This document shows positions 1 through 12,324 of a stretch of 64,000 nt of DNA, piece by piece. The position numbers and the translations under genes are program-made. The stretch covers positions 2,978,501-3,042,500 of the forward strand of contig OX485807.1 of assembly GCA_950295325.1 (NCBI GenBank). The letters run 5' to 3'. Origin of the DNA: Polytrichum commune (lineage: Eukaryota > Streptophyta > Polytrichopsida > Polytrichales > Polytrichaceae). Under the pieces are notes generated by a model. The model did no database searches and was not told the origin of the DNA. It saw only the letters and a program-made list of their open reading frames with translations. Numbering within the stretch: the first letter of the stretch is position 1; the number at the start of each line of letters is the position of its first letter.

Positions 1-176
1 TCATGTAAGAGGACAAGATCCAACTTGGTCAAGCATGATCTTGGGGGATACATTCAGACCAAAACTGGCCGTGAAGGTGAATTTTCAAGGGTGGTTACAG
101 CTATCGGTTTGAGAGTTCTGGTTTGAGTTTGTACCGGCACACAACCTAGTTGTTGGGATTAGACTTCTGTGGTTAA
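1..176. other. No gene seen at left edge
   Basis: Non-coding sequence before the first mobile element. I see no open frame or repeat that I can support here. Confidence 0.5.
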
Positions 177-659
177 GGGTGGGTTTACATCAAGTCCAAG
201 AAATTTGGGTCCAAAACAGTGTCCGGGGAGACTGTTGGGCATACTCGGTCAAGATCATAGCGTTTCCAAGTCCAACCAGTTACGTGTTGACATCTTTCGG
301 TTTTTCTTCATGAATTTGAGGTATACTCCATAGATTCATCTGAATTGATGGGTAATCTTCCTAAAGTCTTGAGCTTCAACCGGTTGTTTCTCAAACTCAA
401 CAGGTTCATCTGTAACTAGCGGTCGGTTCTCCAGGTTCATTGGTCCAAAACACCCCTTATTGGACCGTACTTTGGACTCAAGATTAGACCCAGGATTGAA
501 GATTGGTTTCTCAAATTAGGAGTATTTTTCTCATTGAGGACCACCAAGATCTGGCAGTAAAACAATGCCACATTAGTGCCACTTCACTTTTTTCATACCT
601 TGGGTCTGACATTTTGCCAATAGGCTCACTTGGTCTTGGACCCTAGTGTGAACCTACCC
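177..659. mobile_element. MITE family J, copy 1 (PIF/Harbinger type)
   Basis: The 483-bp element starts GGGTGGGTTTACATCAAG and ends, read on the other strand, GGGTAGGTTCACACTAGG, so the ends are imperfect inverted repeats. The trinucleotide TAA lies at 174-176 and again at 660-662, the target duplication typical of PIF/Harbinger elements. No open frame of its own. Internal blocks recur at 60.67 kb and 62.2-62.7 kb. It ends 19 bp before the start codon of the kinase gene at 679, so it probably supplies much of that gene's 5' leader or promoter (inference). Confidence 0.75.
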
Positions 660-678
660 TAATCCAACTGCCTCCACT

Positions 679-3600
679 ATGCCGAAGCCTACACGTGTGC
701 ATCTAGCAATGCTTATAGTGTTTTTGGAATCCTCTCTAAGTCCCCTTGATCGCATAGAGAAACTCCTAGCACATCCTGGAGAGCATGCCGACACGATACA
801 ACTACATACATCGCAGTGCAAGTTTCTGGTTCGCAAGCTCTTCAAGATCAAGGAGTTTTTTTTGAACACCCGGTTTTTTGATTTCTGGGAAGTGGACCTG
901 ATCCCCGACAACTTGAATAATGCCATGGATCAGATGCACTCTGTATTGGAGAGAGGCGAGGATCTTGTTGAAGTGTGCTGTATCAAGGATGCTTCGTGGC
1001 TGAGTATAGGAGCTGCATTTATAGATATCAAAGAAGAAATCACCGACATTCTTCTTGAGTTACAGACTTGGGTTGGGATGGTCATTGTTGGCATCGCTCA
1101 AACCAGGGGTATCGTTGGAGATCAAGTAAGTGAGCTTGAACTTTTGCGAGAGGCAGAGGAAGAATATGAGAGTTTGTTGGAAACGTTTCGTGAAAGCAAT
1201 AGCGAGCTTGACGAGGCAGCTCTCGAGGATAAGAAGAATTTTTTGGAGAAGCTGCAAAAAGTGCAAGAACTTTGCTTAGGTAATGGTCTGTTTCATACCG
1301 ATGACTGCCTTCTTGCAGTCTACATGTCATTTCGATTGGAAAGTGGAAACTTCCACCTAGATGATTCTGATGTCATCAAGGCGCTCAAAAAGTACGAGAT
1401 AAACAAGCCAATTGGAAGTGGAAGTTTTGGCACAGTGGTGGAAGTGACATGGTTAGATTCTCTGTGTGCGCTGAAAATCAGTGATGCGGGTACTGCGGAA
1501 GGCACTCGTCTGCAGAGTCTTCATCATCCAAACATTATTCAAATTTTTTATCATTGGGAGGCACCAGGCGAAGATGACCATACACATATGCAATCCTACA
1601 TGCTGATGGAGCTGATGTCTATGGATCTCGCACAATTAATCATCGCAGAGAAGACGAAGAAGCAATCGATGGAAGTTCTAACCACGTCGGAGGAGCAAAC
1701 TTCGACAATGCCGTTTCAGTTGAATGTGGCGGTTGATATTATGCTGCAGGTCGCAAAAGCAATGAGTCATTTACATGACAATAAGGTGATTCACAGGGAC
1801 CTCAAGCCAAGCAACATCCTTGTAAACCCATGCAATTATGGTGTGAAAGAAACTGTGTTTGCTCCTCGGCTATGGAATATAAAAATTGCTGATTTTGGTC
1901 TGTGCAAGAGGCATGACGATAGCAACTCATCACAAACGTTGACAAAAGGTACCCCTACGTATGCGGCACCTGAAATGTTTTGTCGCGATGGACTTAGTAG
2001 TAGTACAGTCAAGATCGATCCCAAAGCAGCTGATGTGTGGAGTTTTGGAATGACCTCGTCAGAGATTCTTTCTGGAAAGGTGCCATTTGAAAATGAGTCT
2101 GGAGATGATTTACATGCAAAAATTATACGGGATCCGACATTAAGACCAGCCCTACCAAGCACTTGTCCTCAATATCTGCGATTTGTGCTTTCCAGTTGCT
2201 GGAAGCAAGAACCCCAGGAGCGGCCCAGTTTCCGTGATATTTTAAGGATGCTCAGATATGCCAGACTGATAAGCTTAGGTATGATACAATTGGAGAATTG
2301 TTGCAGTGTTTTTTCTTATACAACAAGGAGCGGTTGCAATATCCGAATGTCAACTCATGATGAAGTCCCTCCATATCCTTCTGCAAGACCTCCAAAGAAA
2401 AGGTCCCTCTCTCAAAGGCTCATTGCCAAGATATTGACTTCCCAAGGTCGCATGGGTGGAGGTGAGTATTCACCTTCAATTTGTTCTTTTATGTTCACCT
2501 AAGTCAGTGCCAACATGTTTGCATAATGTTAGCAACAAGGACTTTAAGGTAAATATGTCTTAAGTGGACACTTCTATGAGATTGAAGCCTTCTTGTGGGA
2601 GATCTTCAACAGTCAAAATTTCGAGGTACTTGCAAATTTGTGTGGAGGGAAAAGTCTACTACCAATTCAGAGTTTGTGGAAATTTGCTATGAATTTCTAA
2701 ACACAAGATACTTCTGCACCCTAGATTAGCCACAGGTAACCCCTTGGAAAACGCTTTTGTCACTTAAAGTATGCTCCTACCACCCTAGACATCCACACCA
2801 ATTGGAATGAACAGTTTACCGAGATGGAGACAATGAAAACAATGGGCACAAATTATTTCTTAATCCTTGGGTACATTAATTGCAGGTAATTTGAAGAAGT
2901 TCAACAACCAGAAAGTATCCTCCATTCCCCAACTTGTGCAAAACCTCAAGAGTGTTTTGGTCGAGGAATGGAAACCGGCCGTCCAAGAAATACGGTGGCT
3001 GGCAAAAAAGTCTTATAACCATCCTCACCTTGTAGCAGCTGGTGCCATACCACATTTATTGTCATCGCTTTCAACCAACGCCTCAGAAGTCCAGGAAGCT
3101 GTGTTGCAGTCTTTGAACTCCCTCCTAAATATGAAGGAGATTGTTAACATCAATCTCAAAAAAACATTCCATTATTTGGTGAAGGTGCTCAAGTATGGAA
3201 ACAATGGGTCACTAGAACTTGCTTTCAATATTATCTCCAAAATTCTGGACAGTCAAAGCTCTGAGGATCTCGACTTTTATATGGTTCTTGATAAATCTGG
3301 GGTTATTGCCACCTTCAAGGAATTAAGCATCTATGGATCCCCTTTACAACAGCGGTTTGCAAACATCACTCTGCCTTGGTTCCCCTCATTTGAAGTCCTA
3401 GATAATCTATATGCCAGGAAAATGATCTCCAGATGGGGACTTGGTGACTTTACGTCTGACTCGAATGATATGACTGGCGATGACTATTCAAGGCATGCTA
3501 CTATCAATGTAGGTTCTACTTATACATTGGTTCAAGCAATGAGGAACGTACGAGATCGGGGTGGATTTGTCTCCGATGGTCTTGAACAAGTTTTTTCGGA

Positions 3601-3724
3601 ACCCTGCATGTGGGAAGATTTTGGGTGTGATTGGAAACGTCTTCCCCCACCTTCAAATTTGAACTTTAACGGGATGCCGCTCGACGAATGTTTCAAAATT
3701 TTCAAATCCTTGATACATGCCTAG
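679..3724 (+). CDS. Protein kinase with C-terminal armadillo repeats (paralogue 1)
   Basis: Two exons, 679-2461 and 2886-3724, give 873 residues. The donor GTGAGT at 2462 and acceptor TTGCAG at 2885 join in phase 1 (GGT codon). Residues 1-230 are mostly helical and charged, without a signal peptide. The kinase domain (about 240-520) has the glycine loop GSGSFGTV near 246, ATP-binding Lys266 (CALKI), HRD at 372-374, DFG at 405-407 and APE at 430-432, so catalysis should be possible; it looks TKL-like. After the intron come leucine-rich alpha-repeats of ARM type (about 595-800) and an acidic tail. A helical domain before a kinase recalls plant MLKL proteins, but those have degenerate kinases. 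It is probably a cytosolic signalling kinase; substrate unknown. The start is the first ATG of the frame. A MITE ends just upstream. Confidence 0.88.
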
Positions 3725-3881
3725 CCCAGATTTCATGAACCAAATGTAACTTGTCATTTTGGGGGACTGGGATATTTTCTTGCTATTGTGTTGAGGTGCT
3801 TGAACAAAACCAGTAAAATCATCTTAAAGATGAAGTGATGTCTACTACTACTGTTATGCATGGACTGCTAATCTCTTGCAG

Positions 3882-3983
3882 ATTTTTGCAAAGGATTGCA
3901 CGGGACCTGGGATATGTCAATGTCTTATTGATGGATATCATTCCAGCATTGGGACATGCACCGGCCAGAGTGCATTTTCACAT
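3882..3983 (+). other. Exon-like segment downstream of kinase gene 1
   Basis: A 102-bp stretch is bordered by a pyrimidine-rich acceptor (ATCTCTTGCAG, ending 3881) and a consensus donor (GTAAGT, from 3984). It is open in one frame and a multiple of three, so it would encode 34 residues with five cysteines, beginning IFAKDCTGPGICQC. It lies 157 bp past the kinase stop codon. It could be a 3'-UTR exon, an alternative C-terminal exon, or chance. I do not recognise the peptide. Confidence 0.3.
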
Positions 3984-6005
3984 GTAAGTAACTCCCGTTC
4001 ACTCCTAGATTGTGGTTAAGTTGGCCAACATTTGCTCATTTTCAGAATCTATTCCAGATTAGGTTTTATCACATTTATAGTGTACAACAAGTATTTCAAT
4101 GATCCCAACACGGTGAAGATCACTCGAGCAATATTTAGTAATTTAATTGTTCAGACTTGCCAAGATCAATGGCAAGAAAATTTAAGAAAATTAGGATATA
4201 GGATGCCCTGACAGGCTATGTCACTGAGGCAGTGATAGTGATACTCATAGCTTCCCATGGAATTGACTCGTATGTAATAATCTCGTGTTATTTTTTAACT
4301 AGCATTCAGTGTGATTTGTCAAACAAGATTCAATGGCAACCATAGATCCTTGCCTTGGATTTAACAATGGATTGGACATGTGCTTTTGCTGCATGCTTGT
4401 TTGATCATTTTCTTAAGATGTTATTACTCCTCTGGTGGTTGTTTACTTCAACTTCAGACAATTGGAGTTGAGGACAACAACATAAAGAAATAATGTCAAT
4501 ATACATCTTGAATAGTATGTAAGGTTTTGGACTATACATACTATTTGGGTTCTCTTCCCAAAGATTGGAGTAGAAGTAAGATGTGAGGCTTCCACTGTCT
4601 GAAGATTATGACATATTTGCATGGTTATCAGATTGTGCAGAATCTATTTATATTCTTAAGTTGCTGGAATGTCCTATATACCTTCCCTCATTCTGGTCTG
4701 ATGGGGCTTGTACCAAGATTTTGTAGACATTTTTTTTTGTGTGGTATGTTTGCCATTTTTCAAATGGATTACTGTAGGAGTGAGGCTAGTCCATCACTCA
4801 AGTCACAATACATTTATTTATTTATTTAAATGACAGCATTTCATAAGGCTCAACTGAGAATTCCAAGAATTTCATCACAAGTTCAAAAGTGACTTGAAAC
4901 CAAGCAACATTCTATTTAAATAGGAGACAACATGACATTGCATTTATCTTGTTCTTACATCAAAGGTTTAATTTCCAAAATTTCATCCTCGTGGCTCCAA
5001 GGTTTTGCAAGTTTTCATTATGTTAGTTTGTGATTGATGATTGATGAACAAGGGTCACTGCTACGGTATGCTAAACTCTTTTTGGGCCTTTTTGACAAAT
5101 TTACTAAGTTAAAGTTCTGGACATTCTTTCTTTTGTTTTCAACCATTAAGATTTTGTCAAAATCCAATTTGCCATGTGTATTTTGGCAGAATGTTTGCTG
5201 TATTGAATACACTCTAGATCAAAATCAAAGTAGTCAAGTAGGGTGTGTTACTCAATCATCAGACCTGATATCCAAACAAAGTTTAGAATAAATTTTGATG
5301 GAACATCTCACATGTGGGAGATGGGGTAATCACCTGGATGGATGCAAAGTGCAATTTTTGACAACCTTTCCTTTGAATGTTGGATCCATATTCAACGGAA
5401 ATAGCTCACATGTGATGGGAAGGTGCAGGTGATTTAAGACAATGAATTGTGGGATCCTGACATACTTAAAGAGGTATGTAATCAGATCTTGGGTCTTCCT
5501 TGTCGGACCAATCTGCCATTGCAGCACTGTTATGATATCCAACAAAAACTAATTTTTAACTGAACCACTTGAGCTGAACTCCAGAATTTCAGGTTTGAAT
5601 GAGAATGCTGACATACAGCAAATTAAATGGTCGTTTTCTATCGAATGAGAAACTTTGTAGGTCATGTTTAGTGTGGTACATTGCAATTAGATTGATATTT
5701 TAAGGTCACATAAACAGAACAATCTTGCAAGTTTATTTGCTAATATGAGCATCACAGGAGTAACATCTCCCATTGTGACCCATTATGGTCACTTAAAACT
5801 AAGGGTATATTGGACTCAAAGCATATGTTGCATGGTCCCCAAAAAATGAAAATCAAGTGGAGGCATAAGATCATCCCCATCATGAAGCACACTGTGACGT
5901 AAACAAGTGAGTGAAGGGTCCAACATAGGTAAGGTCTTAGATTTGCCAATCGATGAAAAGATATAAGGAACAGATATGTAAGACACGAGAAGCAAGTGTG
6001 GCATG
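3984..6005. other. Intergenic, no gene recognised
   Basis: AT-rich sequence with only short frames that lack splice context or recognisable motifs. The 3' end of the kinase transcript probably falls in the first few hundred bases, but I see no clear polyadenylation motif to place it. Confidence 0.5.
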
Positions 6006-6234
6006 CTACACCATTTATGATATTTAGTGTCACTTATTATTTGGAGTTACACTGTGCTCTAACATTTTATTTTTAATGTAATTTTTTACCTAGTAAAGAT
6101 GTTGATGCTATATAGTTGTCCAAACAACCGATTTGACATTTGTTGGCAAAAAAAAAATGAGATTCAATAGTCAAAATTTATGGCACAATGTAACTTTAAA
6201 TAGTAAGTGACACTAAATATTGTAAATGGTGTAG
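6006..6234. mobile_element. MITE family C, copy 1
   Basis: A 229-bp element with long inverted ends: about 46 bases from CTACACCATTTATGATATTT on the left match the reverse complement of the right end (CTACACCATTTACAATATTT) with only a few differences. It is AT-rich with no open frame. TA next to both ends could be the target duplication, which would make it Stowaway-like, but this is not certain. Related copies lie near 28.2 and 45.9 kb. Confidence 0.72.
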
Positions 6235-7249
6235 TTCTAGTCAAGCAAAGCTAGGATATGAGCATGAGCAACTTTCAACACTATTCATACATAGATTTGA
6301 GAACTACAAACCTTTGAGGTTGGATTTGTTGATGCCTTAGGAAGAAAACATATGTATGAAGGGATGGTAGCACCTAGCATGGGCGAGGGTTTTCATTTTT
6401 GGAAATATATGCATGTGTGTTTGGGGCAGTAGCAAAGTAGGCAAGGTCTAGAATTTTCGAGATTGGTTGAATTCTAAGGTTGGCCTTATAGTCCATAAAT
6501 TGTTTGAAAGTGCAAGGGTATGATCTAGGAAAGAAGCCAAAAACCATCACTTGTCACCAACCAATCGTTTTCGGCTCTCCTTCCAAGTCAGACCTAAGCC
6601 TCTCAAAGTTCATTTCATTGCATCAATTCAATTGGCTCAATGTTCTTGTTATTATAATTTTGGAAATGGTGCATCTTACATGAGCTCATGGTAGAACTTG
6701 AAATATTGATTTTCAGGCACTAAGGTGTATATTGAGGGTAGCAACCACATAGCAATGAGGGGTTCAATTTAGTTTGAAGGGGCTTTATAAAGGGACTAAC
6801 ATGTTCAATACAGGCGAGTGGGAGGGAGAAAACAAACAACATGCCACCACTTGAGTTTGTCCCTTCCATGTGATACTCATGCCCCCTATAGAATAATTTG
6901 ACACCAAAGCCCTTTCTACAACTTGCCACTAAAACTCCATTATTTGCAAGACGGTCTACAAACATTGGATTTGGAAAGGGTGGCCTCCTATTTGAACAAA
7001 GAATGGGTGATAGTATTTTCTTTTTTATTGGAAAAGAAATGTGCATATTTCAAGTCAGCAATTGTGTACCCAAGGCCCAAAACTTTCAAGGTCACTCAAA
7101 TTTCAAGGCCCCTTGATGCTAATGGCAAGGGGTATAGCATGGGTGACAACAAATTAAAGCATTTGCCAACACTAGCCAATTGTCTTATGTTTTCCTTCCC
7201 TGACATGCCTCAACCCCTCAGCCTACTTTCACCCCTTGCCCCAACTTGA
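6235..7249. other. Intergenic, no gene recognised
   Basis: Short frames around 6.7-7.2 kb overlap on both strands and show no domain. I see no repeat here that recurs in the window. Confidence 0.45.
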
Positions 7250-8170
7250 CCATTGTTTTACCAGTATTGTTTTGTAGGTATTTTGGCTTCACCATTTTGG
7301 GGCCAAGGTGGGGTTTGAGGGTGAGATTTGAGGTTGGGCAGGAAGGGCAAATGGTATGGCTGTTGGTGGCCATATCATTGTCTTTCCTCCCAATGTTGGA
7401 AATCTCTTTTGGCATTGCCAACAAGGTTTTGTTGGGATGTGGGCTTTATCTTTATGAACCCCAATGTGAGTGTAAGGGTGAAATTTATTTTGGGAGGGAA
7501 GGCAACATGGCATGGTCGGTACTGGCCATGGCAATCTTCATTTCCATTTAACAACAAAAAATTCCTCCAATGTTGCCAACATTGTTTTGTTGGGATGTGG
7601 GCCTTATTTTTTGAGCCCAAAGGCGAGTGTGAAGGTGAAATCTATAGTTAAGATGGAAGGAAAAGTGTTGAAAAATTTCTCTTGCATTGCCAACTATATT
7701 TTGTTGGGATGCATACCTTTACTTCTTTGAGCCCAAGGGGGGATGTGAGGCTCAAAATTTGGTGTTGGGAGGGAAGACAAAATGGCATGGTTGGTACTGG
7801 CCATGTCATTTTTCCTACCCTCCCAATACTGGAAATTTTCTCCAACATGATTGGAGAAAAAATTTATTGGGATGTGGGCCTTCCATTTTTTTTTAGCCCA
7901 AAGGGGAGTGTGAAGGTGAAACTTGGTTGAGAGGGAAGGAAAAATGGCATGGTTGATACCAGCCATGGCATCTTGTCTTCCCTCCCAACGTTGGAATTTC
8001 CTCCAAGACTACCAACATTGTTTTGTTGGGATATTGGCCTAACCCTTATGGTCCCAAAGGGAAGTTTGGACGGGAGATTTGGCATGGTTGTTGGCAATTG
8101 TAACATTTCTCCTTCCATTCCAACATTGGAAATTTCCCCTAGCACATTTGCCACAGTTTTGTTGAGAAAT
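7250..8170. repeat. Tandem array of ~160-bp units
   Basis: The block TTTTGTTGGGATGTGGGC, or a variant, recurs at about 7265, 7427, 7585, 7701, 7863, 8021 and 8157. Between copies are the same ordered landmarks: a GTGAGGGTGAAATTT-like segment, a GGGAGGGAAGG segment, an ATGGCATGGTTGGTACTGGCC segment and a CCTCCCAA(T/C)GTTGGAA segment. Spacing is about 160 bp, with two short units. Copies differ by many substitutions and small indels, so the array is old. The many overlapping open frames on both strands follow from the periodic sequence and low stop density, not from coding. Confidence 0.85.
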
Positions 8171-10798
8171 TTGTATTTGACTATTTATCTCCCTCTTTTT
8201 TATTTAAAAATTCATTAAAAAAATTCATTGTGATAAAATTTGTGAAATTATGTTACAAAGTGCAAAGCTTTTTGTAAACACACAAAATAAACATAAACAT
8301 TTAACCTTGTAGGCACATACACGTACCTTGTTTCTAAAAATACATATATTAAAGTCAATATGTGAAATATGCATGCATAGTATATGGTTTTTGTGACAAG
8401 GGCTATTTGGGCCATTTGCTAGTAATTTGAAATGATTCATTTAATGGTCTAAATTTTAAAAAATAAATTTCAATAAAGGCTAAATCAATGTTAAAATATT
8501 AGTTCCTATAATCAAGCTTCATGAGGGTTCTCAAATAGACATTGATTATAAAAAAATGCTACTATTAAACACAACAAACTACCTGTTGCATGAATAATTT
8601 TGTAAAATCAAGCATTGATTCCAGTCATTGAGAGGTTGCACCCAATCACAACAAGTTGATGAGGTGTCATATATCAACTGTGATAAACCTCAAACGTATT
8701 TATTTGCAAGACCTTCATGTTGTCAACCCCTAAATGCTCCAATTCACGCATAGATATGCAAAAAAAAAAAAAAAAAAAAAAAAAACCATATGCTGAATAT
8801 CACTATCAAAAAAAAATGTAGCATGTTATATTCTTACAACCTACTCATAAAGCTCTCATACATAGTAATATGTAGATTTGTTTTGACATAATATTAGTAA
8901 GGAGCATAAAATTCTATTTATGTTAAAACTTTGAGGAAACTACTGTAGCTCGTTTGAAATTCAATGTAGAAATGCCCTTAGAAGTTGGAAATCAATTTGT
9001 GTGTACCATGAGGAGTCATTTGGTCATTGCCAAATTGTATTTTACCTTTATTTCTGCAACTATCGTGTTAGATTAACTCCCATAATAGTTTGGAGTTTGC
9101 ACGAGAAAAAAACTGACCTATCCATGTATTCTTTGGTTGAAACATGTCATAATATGCTCTCTCAATACTATGAGATTTCAAGGGTGCAATCCATCATCGA
9201 AATAGAAAAAAGTCAACCACCTAAAATTTTTGGATAATGGAAGTATATGGTGTATCATGTTGCGCAGTTATGTTTTTTACATACATTCACATATCCTAGT
9301 ACACCTCATAATTTAGCCAACCCATTAGTGTGTGACCTCATATCTTAGGCAATAGATATGGAAACCCAATTTATACCTTACATGTATGTGAATGCAACTT
9401 CTTCATATAATGCGTTATATGTTTTTCATGTATGGTCCACAATTTATGTTGTATGGGCGCCTCTTGTATTATAGACATCAATGAGGCTTATTTGATTTGC
9501 ATTAGGATTCACTTGACTATTGATACATCCTATAAACATGTACTAATCATTTTGTTGGTGCAATAAATATTGAACCATATTTATATATATATTGTCTATT
9601 TATTTGTACATGATCATGAGCTCTTCCAAAATCTGATAGTTGAATTGGCATGAGTCTAGCTTTGAGTCCTTAGTTTGTAATACAATTTCCTAGTTGCCAT
9701 AAATTATATGTATTACAAAGCTTAAGCATGCGATCCATGGTGGTTTTGACGACAAGGTTTGTCATAGGCATGTTTGAGCATTACAAAATAAGCTCCCTTA
9801 CAAGTTTGGGTTCAACATTTGTGAGGCCTCTAAAGGTATTTCATGCTAGGAAGATGACTTGAAAATCTAAGCATACTCTTATAAGACTAAGACATTGATA
9901 GTGTATGTTGCCATCGTATGACACAAATGTGTCAACCTCCATAATATCATCTATAATAATTGACTTTTACATTGCACGCTGATTATAATAACATATCTTC
10001 CATGTTAGTTCAACCAGTCCCGGGAAAAATTTACTTGCCCTAAAAAGACATTTATATTGATAAATTAAATATTCACCACATAAATAAAAATCCCCCAAAA
10101 CATGAGCAAGCTCATATGACCTTCCTCATGAAATAGCATTCCTCAATTCCAATCCATCATATTCAACGTTCTGAGAGGTTAAGGTGTTTGGCATACAATG
10201 CGGTAGCAATATGAACTGATAAAAATTAAAAACAAAAATTATTCCCAAGTAGAACAAAAAAGACCACGTGTATTGCTAGTTTTTTTTTTTTTTAAAAAAA
10301 ACTTCCTTGAATTTTTGAAATAAATACAAATTTTTGAAGTGAAAATCATGTCATCAACTCAAACCATTAGTTTTTTTTTTTAAGGGGTGGGGATGATGTC
10401 CACATGGCAAACATTCTCATAATCAATATGTACTTATTGTGCAAGATTTCAGGGTGTTGGTTTTAGCACCCTCAACCAGAGGTGTTCAATAAGCACTTGA
10501 CCCCATGCGCATGATGAGTTGCACAAATGGATGCCCCTGTGTGACCACAATGGGTCGTGGAGTATTTCAATTCTGAAATTTTGTACAAACTTGAGATATT
10601 TTGAGGTGCATGGCAATAATTGACATTAAAATTGGACCATACCAAAGTTAAATGACGCTCTCAAAAATGTGAAGTGTGGATATTGGAATAGGATTGGTGC
10701 TCTCAAAAGTTTTGACAAGGAGTTCATTTGCATACATGATGTCAAACACCTGTGCATACTTCACCAAAAGTGGGGGTTCCAGCACCACTTCATGCTCC
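8171..10798. other. AT-rich desert with a poly-A tract
   Basis: Strongly AT-rich sequence without supported genes. A run of about 26 A lies at 8760-8785, and shorter A and T runs occur near 10.28 and 10.37 kb. The poly-A run could mark the end of a retroposed copy, but no flanking duplication or coding sequence is visible. Confidence 0.5.
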
Positions 10799-10802
10799 TT
10801 AA

Positions 10803-11035
10803 CCCTTAAAGGACAATGCTGCCCCACGGGCTTGGTATTATTTTGGGAGAATCTTGTTCAAAACTTCTACTCCATTGCACCAAATGGGGTTTTTAGAATG
10901 CCAAATCGAGCACCTTAGCAAGATCTATACTTCTTTAGAATAGAGCCTATGTCAATTAATTGGTTAATCATGCTTAAAATGAATTTTAAAAGATATTTTG
11001 GGTGTGGTATCGGGAAAGCATATGTCCTTTAAGGG
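10803..11035. mobile_element. Short element with TTAA-flanked ends (piggyBac-like MITE)
   Basis: The 233-bp segment begins CCCTTAAAGGACA and ends with its exact reverse complement TGTCCTTTAAGGG. Both ends are flanked by TTAA (10799-10802 and 11036-11039). A TTAA duplication next to CCC..GGG ends is the hallmark of piggyBac elements. Similarity extends inward (ATGCT followed by a C-rich stretch on both sides). It has no transposase. A chance 17-bp inverted repeat is unlikely but cannot be excluded from one copy. Confidence 0.5.
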
Positions 11036-11189
11036 TTAAACATTATGGATTGTGGAAAATGGGGCAAAACTCCCTACCAAACATGAGTTCCCTAGAGATA
11101 ACTCTAACACTGTGAGAGAAATGTGGAAAATATAAATGTGTTATACTTGCTTCATCCTCGAAAAGGTCAGATACCATACCATCAACATG

Positions 11190-11720
11190 TTTACCTATGT
11201 ATTATAACTCTCCAAGAGCTCAAAATGACAGCTCCAATAACAGCCTCGATCAACACCCAGCCTGCCATCACCATAAACCAGAGTCTGCAAACAGAGAAAT
11301 CACAACAGATTGAAGAGTATGCGCATCCACATCTGATCAAAATAGATTTCAGTAAAGCATAGACACATTCTAACTGGTAAATCCTAGAACAATTTCCATG
11401 ATCCACATACCTACTCCTTTCCCACGCCATATCCTAGCTGAATGCCAGGGACAAAATTCGTGATCCGGCAGCCTTGCATTCACAGACTAAAATGCGCTGC
11501 AGCAGGAACAGATCGATTTCACGCATTCCATAGTCTTGAACCAGAAAACAACATTGCTGTCAGAAGATCTGCATAGTAAAGATCTGGTGACGGACAACAA
11601 TTTCACGAGGCTTGAGATGAAGTCGCCTGCAATTGATGCCAACGAAATGCCAACAAGGTAAGTGGGCCTAAAATGGACACTTTCAGCTCTGCACCCACGT
11701 CTCCTAGGACACTAAACACC
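11190..11720 (-). other. Possible exons of an unrecognised small membrane protein
   Basis: On the minus strand an acceptor (TCTCTGTTTGCAG, about 11297) is followed by an open frame to a stop near 11191. It encodes a hydrophobic segment (MVMAGWVLIEAVIGAVILSS) with a short basic tail, like a C-terminal membrane anchor. About 350 bp upstream is another open minus-strand stretch containing YLVGISLASIAGDFISSLVK. No ATG-bearing first exon was found and the family is not recognised. It may be a small gene, a relic or chance. Confidence 0.25.
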
Positions 11721-12324
11721 TGATTAGTACAAGATTAGCAAGTGCGATTTGAGGACATAGCCATTCTCCTCAGAGTTCACTTTTATAAGAGTGAAGATTC
11801 CCTTTCTTCTTGAATGATCATATAGGTTCCCCCCAAGTATGTTGACTAGTGAACTTAGAATAGTTACCAAATTTGAGCACATAGTCCAATATCTTTCAAA
11901 CATACGTCTTTTTGGCGTCTGTCCTTAGATCCACACCTCACCACACACCACTCAAAATGTAGGTGTCCAATTAAGATAATTATCCGAAGTAAGCCAACTT
12001 GTCTTGGCACATTTCTGCAAGTGTGCCCATTTATTTCTGCAAGGAGAATTTTGCAGAGCTGCCTTTAAATCCTTAACGAATTTCCAAGCATTTGCATGAT
12101 AGAAGAAAGATCGTGAACCTATTAAACCCTAAACCATGAAGTCTTGTTTGGAATGAACTCGTCCAGGAAGAAATTAGATTGCGCACCAGAGGCTTGATGA
12201 TGTCGAGTTTATTGAGAATGTCTCAAACTTGAGCCAAGGAATGTCTTGACCCGCCCACCTATTGTTGGCCAAGCACTAGTAGCCGCAGGGACATTACAAC
12301 AAGATGCTTCATGCTTCAGTTCAC

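Noticed and set aside
7246..8218. About ten open frames of 66-107 codons
   Set aside because: They all lie in the ~160-bp tandem array and translate the same repeat in different frames.
8760..8785. Poly-A run as the tail of a LINE or processed pseudogene
   Set aside because: No coding sequence upstream and no flanking duplication seen.
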